Shown: piece after piece, positions 53,319-64,000 of the stretch
Position numbering within the stretch: the stretch's first letter is position 1
Layout: each line of letters starts with the position of its first letter
Assembly (NCBI GenBank): GCA_022560025.1
Contig: JAFISE010000078.1
Location: 1-64,000 of the forward strand
Length of the DNA stretch: 64,000 bases
Reading direction: 5' to 3'
Source: Stagonosporopsis chrysanthemi
Lineage: Eukaryota > Ascomycota > Dothideomycetes > Pleosporales > Didymellaceae
Notes under the pieces: model-generated
Told to the model about the DNA's origin: nothing
The model's database searches: none
What the model saw: only the letters and a program-made list of their open reading frames with translations
Position numbers and translations under genes: made by a program

Positions 53319-54129
53319 AACGATCTTCCAGTGGGGTCACATGCAGATGATTTATCAATCAATAAGATGGTTGCCTAAGATCTGAAAGTCAAACACGTGG
53401 TGTATGCTGTCTCGCAACTGCGCGCCCTTGCAGTAACATGTCGATGTTCCACGTAGACCTCAAAGTAAAAGAACAACAGCAACATGCGTATCTGTTGATA
53501 CCACATCATACAACTACCCACGTGTTTCAAAAACAGATTTGTGAGAACGCTTACTTCAACAATCTGCCTGGCGACGGTGCTCTTGCCTATTGCTTGGTAC
53601 TCCCAAGTCCGATCGTGTTCGGTACGTAAAGTGTCCATTCAAAGGTCGCTAACCAAGATGTCTTCTAATTGTCTACTAGTATCACACGCAAGCACTCACG
53701 TTCATAACCGCGACTGGTGGTCGCAGCACAAGCAGCCGCAGAGGAAGAGTTCAGCGATGACTCCAAAAACTCCCACCATGGTACCAATCCGCCCAAGAAC
53801 GGATAATATACTTTCCGTCACTGATAACTCATTCCACACGGCATTGAGAAGCACAATCAGAGAATGCACCTGTCTGCTGGGACGACAACAAAGACTGCAA
53901 CACCAAAGACAAGGTCAAACCCCGTCTGAGGATGCTGCGGCAGGGAAAGCAAAGAGGCTAGGAACAACAATAGGAGACTGATTTAAATGGGAAGGAAAGA
54001 GGAATAGGGGTAGAGGGGACCAAAAGACGAAGCCGGCGGTTCGATTCTGGAAATCTAATCTGGCGGCAGCAGGGACAATGAATTTAGGGCCATCTGATGA
54101 GAAATGAGTACGTCTATGGAAGTTTGTCT
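53319..54129. other. Intergenic between convergent genes
   Basis: An 811-bp gap between the 3' ends of the ketoreductase and the FAD oxidase. A 146-codon frame (53541-53981) has no domain and is not supported. Confidence 0.45.
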
Positions 54130-55918
54130 CTATGCTGAATCGGGTACGATAGGAACGTAGAAGCGGAAACGATTCTCTGGATCGTATGTAGCCTTGAGTG
54201 AGCGCAGCCTGTCCAAACGCCACGGCTCATAACCGTAAATGGATTCCAGTGTTTCGTATTCGTAGCCCTGAGCATAGTTTACGTACGTCTTCGGAAGACG
54301 GTCAGGCTGTCCGGCATTCCAGAGGTCTCTTGTCTCCTTAGCCCATGTCTCGACCGCATCCTTGAGATCCGACCCATCTGGAACTTCGCTGAAGAAGACC
54401 CTACAGAGATGCAAGTTAGTTTTCGCGAACAGGTTTACCACATAGCCTGGATGGTGCATGAAAGGGTGATGACATACAAGATGTGGTTTTCCTCACGGGA
54501 GGCATAAGCGGTTGAATCAGCCGCAATAGATTGGTAGCCAGCAGTCGCATACCCTTCGTGCCAGAGATAGGCAGTAGGAGCAATCTCGGGATACGCGGCC
54601 ACCTTGGCGACGTAATGATCATAGAGCGCACGTTGCGCCGTGACATTGTATTCCAGTGTCAAAACACTGGAAATGACTCGGTTGGCAGAAGGGCAAAAGT
54701 AACTGGTGGCTCCGGATAATGTGGGATATGGGACATCGCCCATATCCTCATTGACAGCACCAATGGCGTTGAATGGCGCTAAGAGCTCCTCTGCCTCATC
54801 ACCAGGGCCAGCGTAATGGAAACCCCACTCCATTACAGCCTAATCACGGTTAGAGATAATCTCGAAAGTTATGAGTGAGGACTACTAGCCTCGGTTGTGC
54901 TGATGGATGTGTTCATGATAATGGCTCCGTAGTTAACACCCATCCTAGGAGGCGTGGTGCCATTGTAGCTTTTAGCAAAGATGTTCAGCGTCTCAAACAC
55001 CGTCTCTAGTTTGTCCTGTGTCCAGGTATAGGTGTGGAAGTGCCAATCCTCTCCTGGATAGATCTCCTTGACGACACTAGTGACAATGGCGAAATTGTGA
55101 CCAGCTCCCTTGAGAGCCCAGAGAAGATCTGCATGACTAGTCTGGTTCACTCCCAACTCTGTACCGTTTGCCAGTACGACATTGTAGTGCACGATGCTAT
55201 CCATGATCATACCGTAGAGTCCCTCGTAGCGTGAGTGGCCACCACCTAGTGCGGGACCTAACATTCCAACACATGCGGTAGATCCAGTGGCTAGCGAAGC
55301 CAATGTCAGCAGTCAGTCTCTTTACTAAGTGGGATAATGCTTACTAGTAACGTAGCCTTGTTCCCAAAGTGTCTCTATGACCTGACCACCAAATACTCCA
55401 GCTTGAAATATAGCAGTTCTCCCATCAGGCTGAATAGTAATGCCCGAAAGGGCTTCCACGTTAATTTCTATACCAGAGAAGGCTGACAACGAATTCGTAG
55501 TTCCATGACCACGATTTCGTACAAGAAACTCGAAGCTGTTGCTGTTGCAGTATCTGACCTATGTTGAGCGAGTTAATAATGAGGACTGTTACGAATACCC
55601 AAAAGAGCTTCAAATAGCACTCACAATTCTTGCAATGTCAGACTCGGCTGCCGGTTGAACAACGACTTGAACGTTGGGCTTTATAAGAGTATTCCATCTC
55701 CAGGTTGCGTTAGCCCACAGGGTATCATCGGGGCCGAAAATGAGCGAGCCACTGGAAAGTTCTGAGGCCAGTTCGGCTGAAACCGTGCTTGCAGTGATGA
55801 TTTTCGGCGTAATCGGGTTCCCTTGAAGATAGCGAGGCACGACGGGAGATGCGCTGGTCAGGAGAACTGGCAGAAGCGTGAGGCCATAAGACACCAGGAA
55901 AGACTTGGGAGAGACCAT
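54130..55918 (-). CDS. Secreted FAD-linked oxidase, berberine-bridge-enzyme-like (513 aa, 5 exons)
   Basis: Exons are 55625-55918, 55345-55558, 54890-55290, 54478-54839 and 54130-54400. Introns 1, 2 and 4 are GT-AG; intron 3 (54840-54889) needs a GC donor (GAG|GCTAGT) to keep frame. A signal peptide covers about residues 1-24 (MVSPKSFLVSYGLTLLPVLL). The FAD-binding PCMH domain has RNRGHGTT with His116 as the likely covalent flavin site and LGPALGGGHSRYEGLYGM. The C-terminal BBE segment reads YVNYAQGYEYETLESIYG then ATYDPENRFRF. Such enzymes catalyse two-electron oxidations, including ring closure and phenol coupling, with oxygen as acceptor. In fungal clusters secreted members often act late. 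Length is normal for the family. Confidence 0.92.
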
Positions 55919-57531
55919 TTTTGGTTTGAATTCCTTGTTACGGCCACGATGGCTACAGGTGAATATAATGCTCGTGGTTCTTCGATATGACAGACATCGC
56001 AGCTTTTATGGTCTCTTCTAAGAGCCGCCACCACCAAATTCTTTGAATGGGCCTGAATCCTTTCCAAGCCACTCCCGTCAGCATCGTTGCGCGTTTGAAC
56101 AGTACTGTTGGAGTCGGGGCTGAATCATGAGCGAAGTGAAATGAAGGGGTTGCTAGTGTGATGCTTTGTCCAGATAGAATCTACGTGGAAGCCACATAGT
56201 CAGCACTAGCAGCCAAGGAGAGGCTCGATTGCGCCAGGCGTGACTAGTGCAAGCTACCCCTGCTAGCGCGGCCACACCCAGGATCGGTGCAGTTACCAGT
56301 TATTACATTTGTAAATGCTCGTGATCTCATAGTGGAGCCGCTATATATGCAGGTCAGATCAGAATCCACGATCTTGGCAAGTAATGCTACGCTCGCGACC
56401 GCGCGCACTTCCATAATCCTTCGATGGTTTTCGCCTCCTGCTAAGTAGCTGGTCTTGCCAAATATAGTCAAGCGTACACTTTTTAGCCTCTATTTCCAGA
56501 TAGGCCACGGCTAGTTTACAAATATCGCCTGGCAGGGCGGTCAGACTATTACAACCGATTGTGCGTACACAAACTACTTTGATGTAGTGTAACATTAAAT
56601 CCGCGAAAATGGCAAGTCTTGAAATGCGACTGTCTGCTTCCGGCTTAGCTATCGTCCGGCAGTTCAGGACCCGTATAGCAGTGACACGGCACTGAGGCTT
56701 TGACTTTATCTCATTTAGGCAACTAGAAGAAATCAATGCCCTAGATACTGATGCCGCGGCGGTCCAAGATATGGTTGTCTTTACGGCAGTATGGCTTGTC
56801 TGTTGGCTCAGATACTGTGCCACAGCAAAGAGCTCTGCCTAATAAGTCTTGCAGTCGTGTGGCTTTCTAACTTTCTTAGGTCAAAGATAACAATAGCTTT
56901 GGCTGACGAGACTTGAGTGATGTGTCTAGCAAAGAGCTCGAATCAATGTGTTGACAGCAAAGTGTTGGCTACATACCCTCAATATTAAGAAGCAAACACA
57001 ACGGTCATAGAAAGCGATTAAAATTGGCACTATAAGTTATGTTCCAAAACTCGACTCTTAACGCCAGTTTACATCCTCCTGATCATCGAACTCTTCAGAT
57101 TATCAATGAAAGATGATTCTTACAATCAGTTCTCCTTGACAATTGTTCATTCTTGGATTGCGTGGCTTCGCACACTTGCAGTGGCTGCCACTTTAGTTTG
57201 CAATTCGAGCATCAAACCGCTTAGGTGATCGCGATTAAACGACGTCGACATCCAATGTTCAAACACACAACACTGTAGCCCAGCGTCTATGTGCGTGTCA
57301 ATCCAGCGTTATCACAGTATCAAATGCTCTTTCCCCTACTTTTATGTGCTAATACGTCATCATGTTAGGTCCTAAGCTATAATGATTGGCGAGATATTGT
57401 ACTGGCTTGTTTACACACATTCTTGTACAGATAAACTTCGAAACCATGCTTAGTCACTCTTATTTCCATACTGACTGTCTCATCGCCCAACGATACTTCG
57501 AAGTAAATTGTTGATAGAGCAATCATTACTC
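55919..57531. other. Intergenic 1.6 kb within the cluster
   Basis: AT-richer spacer holding the promoter of the FAD oxidase (right side) and the 3' end of the monooxygenase. A 154-codon frame at 56359-56823 has no domain and no clear start. Confidence 0.45.
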
Positions 57532-58938
57532 TTATTGCCCGAAAGCACCATCATTTGCGATAAGTCCATTTTCTTGCGACTGACCGAAACTCTCCCACGC
57601 CTTCCGTCCACTTTCTGCGGCATCGTACTCCCAGAGCCACTTGAATAGCTCACGATCTGCACCCAGACGAAGTTCCACATCGCGTTTTTCTTGGTCTGGA
57701 CCATCAGCAAGAGCAAAAAGAGCCTTCTGGTCTAAAGTACGATGTCTAACAGCCGAAACTCGTGGTTTGCGAACCTCCTCAAAAATTCTAAGGGCGTCTG
57801 GAATTTGGTCATGGCGTACCGACTGGCTGAATATCCCTCCCAGGACTCCAGCGTCCTCGAAAGCCTGTGCGGCGCCCTGCGCTCTAAGTAGCGTTAGCCA
57901 GTTGCGAAACGATCAAAGACTTTACATCTATACTCACAAACATGGCAATATTGCATGTGCAGCATCGCCAATCAACACGAAGCGCCCAGTCTCATCCCGC
58001 CATCTGCTCGCCTCATGGATCTGGAACAATGTCCATTTGGTGCATACACATCCTTGCACGTTGACAAGCTCATGAAGTACTGGGTCCCAATCAAGAAGTT
58101 TGCTCCTGAACTCTTCTATGTCTACTCGCTGCGGTCCGTAAATAGTTTTGCCACTTTTGCCCTCAGCGTATACAAGGACTATGTTGAGCATGCCGTGTTG
58201 AATAGGGTACGAAACCACGTGTCCACCTGGACCCATCCAGAAATTGACAGTGGATCGGTTTTTCAAGTCCCAAGCTAGATGATCTTCTTTTATGTCTTTT
58301 GTAGGAACAGAGATCCGGTATACGACGTCCCCAGGGCTGTACGGAGGGTCCGCGCGGCCCAATAGGTGACCCCTACAGCGGGATCTCTCCCCATCCGCAC
58401 CAAAAATCATGTCAGCTTCAAAGATCTCACCAGTGGAGAGACGCAAGGAGGGTTTGTCGAAGTCGATGTCTGCGACATCGCTGCCGAGTTTGAGCTCTAT
58501 CTTCTGTTTTCCTGTCCCAAACAGCAAAGCTCTCAGAAGGTCGGCACGATGCATGACAATATAAGGGGCTTTGCCAACCAGGTTCGCGTCGGATATGGGT
58601 GGAGATTGCGAGAGCGTCTCGCCTCGGTAGCTGCGAAATGTCCCAGCTTCTGGTTGATCAGCATATTTGAGGACCTCTTCAAGAACGCCCCAGTGCTGAA
58701 TGAGACGCGTAGCATTGGGAGATAACTGAATGCCAGCACCAATCTGTTATGCTATGTTAAGAAAGCGCAATTGATATCGAGGAAGGCTTGATATTACTTC
58801 TTGTAGTTGGGCACTTCGCTCGAACACTGTCACACGGTGTCCAGCTTGAGCAAGAGCCAGTGCAGAAGCTAGCCCGCTGATACCGCAACCGACCACAAGT
58901 ACAGAGAATATGGGCCGTTGTTGATGTGTACGTGCCAT
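57532..58938 (-). CDS. FAD-dependent monooxygenase, salicylate-hydroxylase-like (432 aa, 3 exons)
   Basis: Exons are 58798-58938, 57938-58743 and 57532-57883; two 54-bp introns give one frame. The Rossmann motif VVGCGISGLASALALAQAGH (GxGxxG at 17-22) is followed by Glu in VFER. The DG motif is IFGADGERSR and the GD motif VLIGDAAHAILP, then LAQGAAQAFEDA across the second splice junction. This is the complete set for class A flavoprotein hydroxylases using NAD(P)H and oxygen. Members hydroxylate phenols, decarboxylating salicylate-type acids in some cases, or epoxidise polyenes. With an aromatic-amino-acid lyase nearby, a benzoate- or phenol-type substrate is plausible, which is inference. It has no signal peptide. 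It is transcribed on the same strand as the regulator to its right. Confidence 0.93.
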
Positions 58939-59996
58939 GATGATAGAAAGAGTAGCTACGCAAGTTTGGGTTTCCCGAGAAATAGCGAAGAAATTGTTTA
59001 AACCTTGTCAATCATCAGGTGGGTCACAGTGCTCCTTAAGTACCTGCATGTTGTCCTAAAAGATTTTGATCGGCTTTTAACATTCCCGATCTGCCGACAG
59101 GCGGAAAACAGTGCCACCGATCAGCTGATTCATGTTAGCTGAATGTGGCCCCTCGCACGTGCATGAAAGGGAGATGAGAGTTTTCCATAGTTTCCTGAGA
59201 GGTTTGGAAGGACTACAGCTACCTATCATTGGAGTATTTCCCCGCAATTGGATAAGTAACAGCGCGTCAGAAGATGACAAAATTGCCGTTGAGAGCTTTA
59301 ACGCCGAATGATCCGCTACCAGTCCAATCGTTACCAAAACTGACACGTACAGCGTTCCCTCGTCTTTGATAACCACTTTGGATATAAAGCGCATAGTTAC
59401 TAACTTGATGTGTATGCTCATTATATGGCTGATTGCACTCGGGAAGCAGTTCAGAGATTAAGATAGTCCTGAGGGCATGCTGAGGTCTGCACATATCCTG
59501 TTCCTGCTTACCCTACAGATTCGTGCACAGCTATTAGCTTGATATCGAAGAAGAGACGGTGCCGTTAATCTCAATGCATCAGTTGGTCTTTTCCGAAGCA
59601 TACCACCGGCATCAGTGGCTCTTCAGATGAAGGCATCCCCTAGGTCTATCGGTTGGCCTCAGAGCCGTTTGTGGCGAGAGAAGGTCAAGAAGCTTCAGGA
59701 CGGAGAGGGAGTGTGCTGAGGGACTGAGGTTGGCTTATACACAGTGACTTTGAAACGATCTAAAAACGCACCTCTTATCGAATCAGGTCAAAGAATGCTG
59801 GAGTGAGATACACAGAGCACATAAGGGAAACACGCATATTTCCCGGCCAGTGAAGGATGACGATCTGTCGAGGAGCTCGAGCGATGGACCGGTCAGACTG
59901 CTGTGGGTTGATGTGCGTAGGAGATGAAGTAATTGTGAAGTAATCATCGACAATTCTCTATTTGCTCATGCATCGCTTACGCATGATAGACTAGCA
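58939..59996. other. Intergenic 1.06 kb within the cluster
   Basis: No coding signal; it contains the monooxygenase promoter and the 3' end of the regulator gene. Confidence 0.5.
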
Positions 59997-61673
59997 TTAT
60001 ACAAAAGTCGGAACGGTTGCACACCGGCTCATAACATTGTCCCACTTACCACGATAGCTGATGGCATCCCACCTGACGAGATCATCCTGAGCCCAAGAGG
60101 CAAGTAATAGACTTTTACAGTGGGTGAAAGAACGTGACGAGCTCATTGCCTCAGTTCGAGAAATGATGTCGAGCACAACAACTCGTTGTTCATCGGTTCG
60201 CGCCTCACAACCAATGACGTAGATAGGGAATTGCGGTTTGCAGGAACTCAGTCGGGAGATGATAGCAAAAGCTTGCTCGGTTTGTTGCTGGGTTCTGAGC
60301 GGCTGGTCGATTAGACCTTCAGAACTTCGATTTAGATATAACAGCATAGCAAGCTGATATAGCTTCATAGATGCCGTCGCATCATCGTGATGTACTACGT
60401 CGCACGTAACATCTGGTATAGGCAACCTCCGGATTCTCCAGTCCAATACGCCTAGAAAATCTTTGTAATCATCTAAGTCATCGGTTGACTCAGGATTCTC
60501 TGCTCTGATTGATACTGTATCACATATTTGTGACAAGAGATCGAGCATAGAGAAGATAGGCGGCCGCAGAAGAGAAGTCTGGAACGTCACATGTTAGCGC
60601 CAGCCTACCAGTTCAATGGCCAAGTTCTCTTTGTTGTGTACGAACCTGTGAGCAGAAGATGTCTGGCAGAGTCGATAAGAGCTGTGGAGCCCCGTCCCTT
60701 GTCCAGTGCAAGAGCGAAAAGCGAGCGAGAACATTATGGTAGTGCACCCAGTCAAGTAGGACGGCTGCATCAGAGCTGACCTGAAGTAGTGTATTGATAG
60801 AAGATGACTTGATCACCGTGTTGACACCACTGAGGTATCGTGTCCATTGACGTGAGGTGTACGATAAGTGGTGGACCTCAAACGAACAAAGCAGCATTCC
60901 CGTTGCAATATGATGAATAACCTCTTTTGCGCCGTGATCTGGTGAGAAAGACGCCTCTGAAAGTGTGCTCAGTGCCGCAATCTTCAGCTCTACGGCTTGG
61001 GACTGTAAGCCATAGCGATGTAGGGAAGAAAAGGCCATCAGAGCCTGGAGCACTGCCGTAGCCGAGACCGTCTGCCCTTCTAGCGCAATTCGAGCTAGAA
61101 CATTACCAAGGACGGTGGCACTTTGTCCAAGAGTCGCCAGGGATGCGGATGCTACAGAAAAAACTACAGGTGATGTACACGGAACCGTCAGCGATCACTT
61201 CCTTGACTAGTAGGTAGCTTGGCGAAGATCCACAACATACAGTACTTGAGCAGATCTTGGTCAAGAGTGTCTAGCTTCCAGAACATTGGTTCGTCTCTCA
61301 GAGAAAGAGCTGTGATCGGAACAGCGCTGGACAAGCTGTGGTATAACTCAATATCCCAGTGCGATGTGTGTACAAATCTCGCATCGGATATGTGGCCCAG
61401 CATGGGGAGTCTTGAACACGGCGGACACGACCTGGACACGATGGCGCGCCGGCGATCGTTGGCGCGCGGCCAGGACAGCCTGAGTTGGTTCCACTGACAC
61501 TTCAAATTGGATCGAGAGCATTGCGTACAGCTTGGTTTGGAGCGATCGCAGTTGATGGCACGTCCTGATTTGGTCAGCGATTTTTCTGTTTCTTGATAAG
61601 GGCTTGCCCTCAATTTACCTTTGCATGTTACACAGCTAGTACGCGTCGTATTCTTCTGTCCTTCTCGCACCAT
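59997..61673 (-). CDS. Zn2Cys6 transcription factor, likely cluster regulator (488 aa, 4 exons)
   Basis: Exons are 61619-61673, 61241-61564, 60646-61151 and 59997-60578; introns are 54, 89 and 67 bp. The first intron lies inside the zinc cluster, and only after its removal do the cysteines fall at 14, 17, 24, 31, 34 and 41. That is the canonical C-x2-C-x6-C-x6-C-x2-C-x6-C (CVTCKGRAINCDRSKPSC, TQCSRSNLKC), which strongly supports the model. The rest is helical and matches the fungal-specific transcription-factor middle domain (QALMAFSSLHRYGLQSQAVE; FPIYVIGCEARTDEQR; LASWAQDDLVRW). It acts in the nucleus on paired CGG sites. Its position inside the cluster, divergent from the ammonia-lyase, suggests pathway-specific control. 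Confidence 0.93.
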
Positions 61674-63014
61674 TCTAAAGCCGAAATGAAAAGAGCTGAG
61701 CTGGATTTGAGCTGAGTGGAAAAGAAGTTGAATTTTGGAGCGAGAGAAGCTGAAATCTACCACAGCAACACTGAAAACCTCCAGATTCAATGCGTGAACT
61801 GCCGCAGTTGAAGGATCCGGCACCTGGGATGTGCATTGTGAATAATGTGGATGGATCGTGTAGCTGAATCACAAAGTTCCCAAGTCTAAGATGATGTGGA
61901 ACGCTACAACGAATTATACGGGACCTCAGTTCGGACTGGAATAGTTCTGGCTAAGAGCGGGTCAACTTTACGCCTCAGACGTCCTGCAAGCTTGGTCTTG
62001 AGGGCTTCAGACTTGTTTTTGATTCCACGGAGACAGACTGGCAGTATACTACCCTGTCTAGCTTGCATGATCCTTTAGGAATCTATTCGCCTGCGCCTGT
62101 CCAAATCTAGCAGGTGGGTCTTCGAAGATTGGTTCGCAATACTCTCCGATTCGCTCTCTGGCTACGAGAGCTGATTCGTCCGTTAGATTCCAGATCAAGC
62201 GTTCACTCATACTGGGTGGATGGAGTTTTTCCGAGCTCAGTCCCGTTTACGTCAGATGTCGCAGCCTAGGCTGAGAGTGGTGTTAGAGTGCTCGGGCATC
62301 TTCTTCAGAGTTGCTAGTTCTGAAGGTGCATTTGATACGTTTTTGGTGCACGTAAGCGCCCTTTCAGTCTCGCATTGAACCCCAAGTTTATTGTCGTCAA
62401 AGGCACCATCGAATAGCTAGAGTATAGCAATGCCTACAGCCTCAATATATTTAGTAACGTCAGTGCGGTCTGGAATAAAAGAAAAAGCGGAGTCTTCAAC
62501 AGGTTGACAAGATTGTCTAGGGGCTGAATTGATAGCGATGCGGATCGGACTAATATGACAGTAGCTCAGCACGATGACCAGGTACACGGCTTCGCATGCA
62601 CAAATTTTGACTAAGAGCTGTTACCGGGTGCGCGGTATGTTTCCGACCTTATCTATGTATTGAAATGGGTGGCCGTATTATGCATTGTGTCTGCATAAGG
62701 CTCAGATTGACGATGGATCGCTTTTTGCGTGCCGTTTTAACCCTTGTACTGTGGTGGTGCTTGGAGGAAACATGCCACTAATGCAGTTGGAAAGCTACGA
62801 CACATCCTGATGTCTTGAAAAGCTACGACATATTCTGATTCCAAGGAAAGAGCGTTACGAGATGCCTAGTTCGCGGTTTCCAGTCTGTGACGAACAGTTC
62901 TTCCTTATAAGAAGCACCTGCTGTCTTCAAAATTAATAGGATAAGAAGTTAAGGCGTTTTGTTGTCACCTCCTCTCACGTCCATTTCCTACTGCAAGCCG
63001 TAGTTCAAACCGAT
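61674..63014. promoter_or_regulatory. Divergent promoter between regulator and ammonia-lyase
   Basis: A 1.34-kb region between two oppositely transcribed genes, with no coding signal. A TATA-like CTTATAAGAAG lies at about 62904-62914, some 105 bases before the lyase ATG. Single CGG triplets occur, but no clear paired site was seen. Confidence 0.45.
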
Positions 63015-64000
63015 ATGGCAACATCAGTGCCTTCTTTCACGGATCTGGTGCTATCGCAATGGCGTAGACCTGGGTCGTCCTCAACAGGGGTGGTCGCCGT
63101 CGACGGCAGAAGCTTGACCATCGCCGAAGTGGTGGCAGTCTCCAGACAGCTAAAGGAGGTGGAGCTGACTCGCGAGTCGATCGAGGCCATTGAAGCGTGC
63201 AGCAAGATCATCCCCGAGAAGATAGCCAAGGGCCACATTATTTACGGAGTCAACACAGGATTCGGAGGCAGCGCCGACACCAGATGTAACGACGTGGAGA
63301 GAGTACAACAGAGCCTCATCAGTCACCTGACGTGTGGAATTGTGTCAGACGGACAGCAGGAGCTAGCTCCAGCCAGCAATGAGCCTGGCAGACAACGCAA
63401 TGGCGACCAAAGCAACTGCAAGTTGACCAATGGCAAAGAGATGCACGGCAGGCAAATCAACGGCGGCCAGATTGACGAAAATCAGACCAACGGTGACCAA
63501 AGGAAGGGTATCGCCACTAATGCTCATGCCACAAAGCAAAAAGGCTCCTCAGCGACACACACGCTTTCCCTGAACGACGCACTTGCCGCCACGTGCATGC
63601 CAGAATCGTGGGCACGGGCTTCGATGCTTATCCGCCTCAACTCGCTAGCGGGCGGAGCATCAGGCATTCGAGTTGATATCGCCGACTCGCTGATGCAGCT
63701 GTTGAACAAGGATGTCGTGCCGCGCATCCCTGTGCGAGGGAGCATCTCAGCATCTGGAGACCTGAGTTCGCTTGCATGGATCGGGGCGCTGATGCAGGGC
63801 AAGCCGGCTGCCACAGCATTCGTAGGGCCACGTGATCTGAACGGCGGACGGAGAAGGAGGGTGGTGAAGGCTGACGCTGCGCTGAAGGAAGCCGGCATCG
63901 CCCCCATCAGCCTTCAAGCCAAAGAAGGCCTAGCTATTGTCAATGGCACAGCTGTATCGGCCGGGGTGGCGGCGCTGGCGGCACATGAGTCGCTCAACCT
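63015..64000 (+). CDS. MIO-type aromatic amino acid ammonia-lyase (PAL/TAL/HAL family), 5' part
   Basis: Intronless from the ATG at 63015 to the window edge (328 full codons; the family has about 550-750). The enzyme removes ammonia from Phe, Tyr or His to give cinnamate, coumarate or urocanate in the cytosol. The catalytic Tyr77 loop is IIYGVNTGFGGSADTR. The MIO prosthetic group forms from Ala-Ser-Gly 246-248 (SISASGDLSSLAW), and the Asn310 loop is LAIVNGTAVSAG. The residues that decide Phe versus Tyr versus His are not readable with confidence; fungal cluster members are usually Phe lyases. Between LTCGIVSD (105-112) and LSLNDAL (184-190) lies a polar insert of about 70 residues with four decapeptide units. 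It is the only backbone-supplying enzyme visible here. Confidence 0.94.
   Translation, partial: MATSVPSFTDLVLSQWRRPGSSSTGVVAVDGRSLTIAEVVAVSRQLKEVELTRESIEAIEACSKIIPEKIAKGHIIYGVNTGFGGSADTRCNDVERVQQSLISHLTCGIVSDGQQELAPASNEPGRQRNGDQSNCKLTNGKEMHGRQINGGQIDENQTNGDQRKGIATNAHATKQKGSSATHTLSLNDALAATCMPESWARASMLIRLNSLAGGASGIRVDIADSLMQLLNKDVVPRIPVRGSISASGDLSSLAWIGALMQGKPAATAFVGPRDLNGGRRRRVVKADAALKEAGIAPISLQAKEGLAIVNGTAVSAGVAALAAHESLN
63390..63509 (+). repeat. 30-bp coding repeat inside the ammonia-lyase (four decapeptides)
   Basis: Residues 126-165 are four units of ten with Asn-Gly exactly every ten residues (129, 139, 149, 159): RQRNGDQSNC, KLTNGKEMHG, RQINGGQIDE, NQTNGDQRKG. Degenerate at DNA level. 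Confidence 0.7.

Overview
This window reads as nuclear DNA of a filamentous ascomycete (Pezizomycotina). Genes have short introns (about 40-90 bp, GTRNGT donors, CTNAC-like branch points, YAG acceptors). There is a canonical Zn2Cys6 regulator, a compact run of secondary-metabolism genes, copia-type LTR sequences, and many nonsense mutations of the C-to-T / G-to-A kind left by repeat-induced point mutation (RIP). Placement in Dothideomycetes is a guess. No rRNA, tRNA or CRISPR array was seen.

Left part, about 1-47 kb: gene-poor accessory DNA. The left edge holds the 5' end of an apparently intact Ty1/copia element on the minus strand (LTR, half-tRNA primer site, gag). Two further solo LTRs of that family and three solo LTRs of a second family are scattered through the region, most with clean 5-bp target duplications. 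Between them lie orphan repetitive-protein genes: a 25-heptad histidine-core coiled coil (3.35-4.66 kb), a triplicated helical-repeat protein (7.06-7.87 kb), a spliced protein with an internal duplication and pentapeptide repeats (12.65-13.90 kb), and a coiled-coil fragment (33.7-34.2 kb). There is also a 94-residue cysteine-rich secreted protein (28.9 kb), a five-exon C2H2 zinc-finger protein (40.4-42.1 kb) and a two-exon proline-rich protein (43.4-44.2 kb). Many other genes are broken: an unknown gene split by a solo LTR (16-17 kb), two neighbours with nonsense codons (17-19 kb), an F-box-like gene (21.8-23.8 kb), a HET-like gene (24.8-26.3 kb), a MACPF-like gene (31-32 kb), a membrane-anchored unknown (35.9-37.6 kb) and a two-LysM gene (46.1-46.8 kb).

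Right part, 47.5-64 kb: an intact biosynthetic gene cluster. In order: a cytochrome P450 (-), an atypical SDR (-), an EthD-domain protein (-), a nor-1-like classical SDR ketoreductase (+), a secreted berberine-bridge-like FAD oxidase (-), a salicylate-hydroxylase-like FAD monooxygenase (-), a Zn2Cys6 regulator (-) and a phenylalanine/tyrosine/histidine-type ammonia-lyase (+) cut by the window end. The exon structures derived here give one continuous frame for every complete gene. The likely logic is deamination of an aromatic amino acid by the lyase, then ketoreduction, hydroxylation and oxidative coupling by the tailoring enzymes, under the local regulator. No PKS, NRPS or terpene core enzyme is inside the window, so either the core lies beyond 64 kb or the pathway is built from the lyase product itself.
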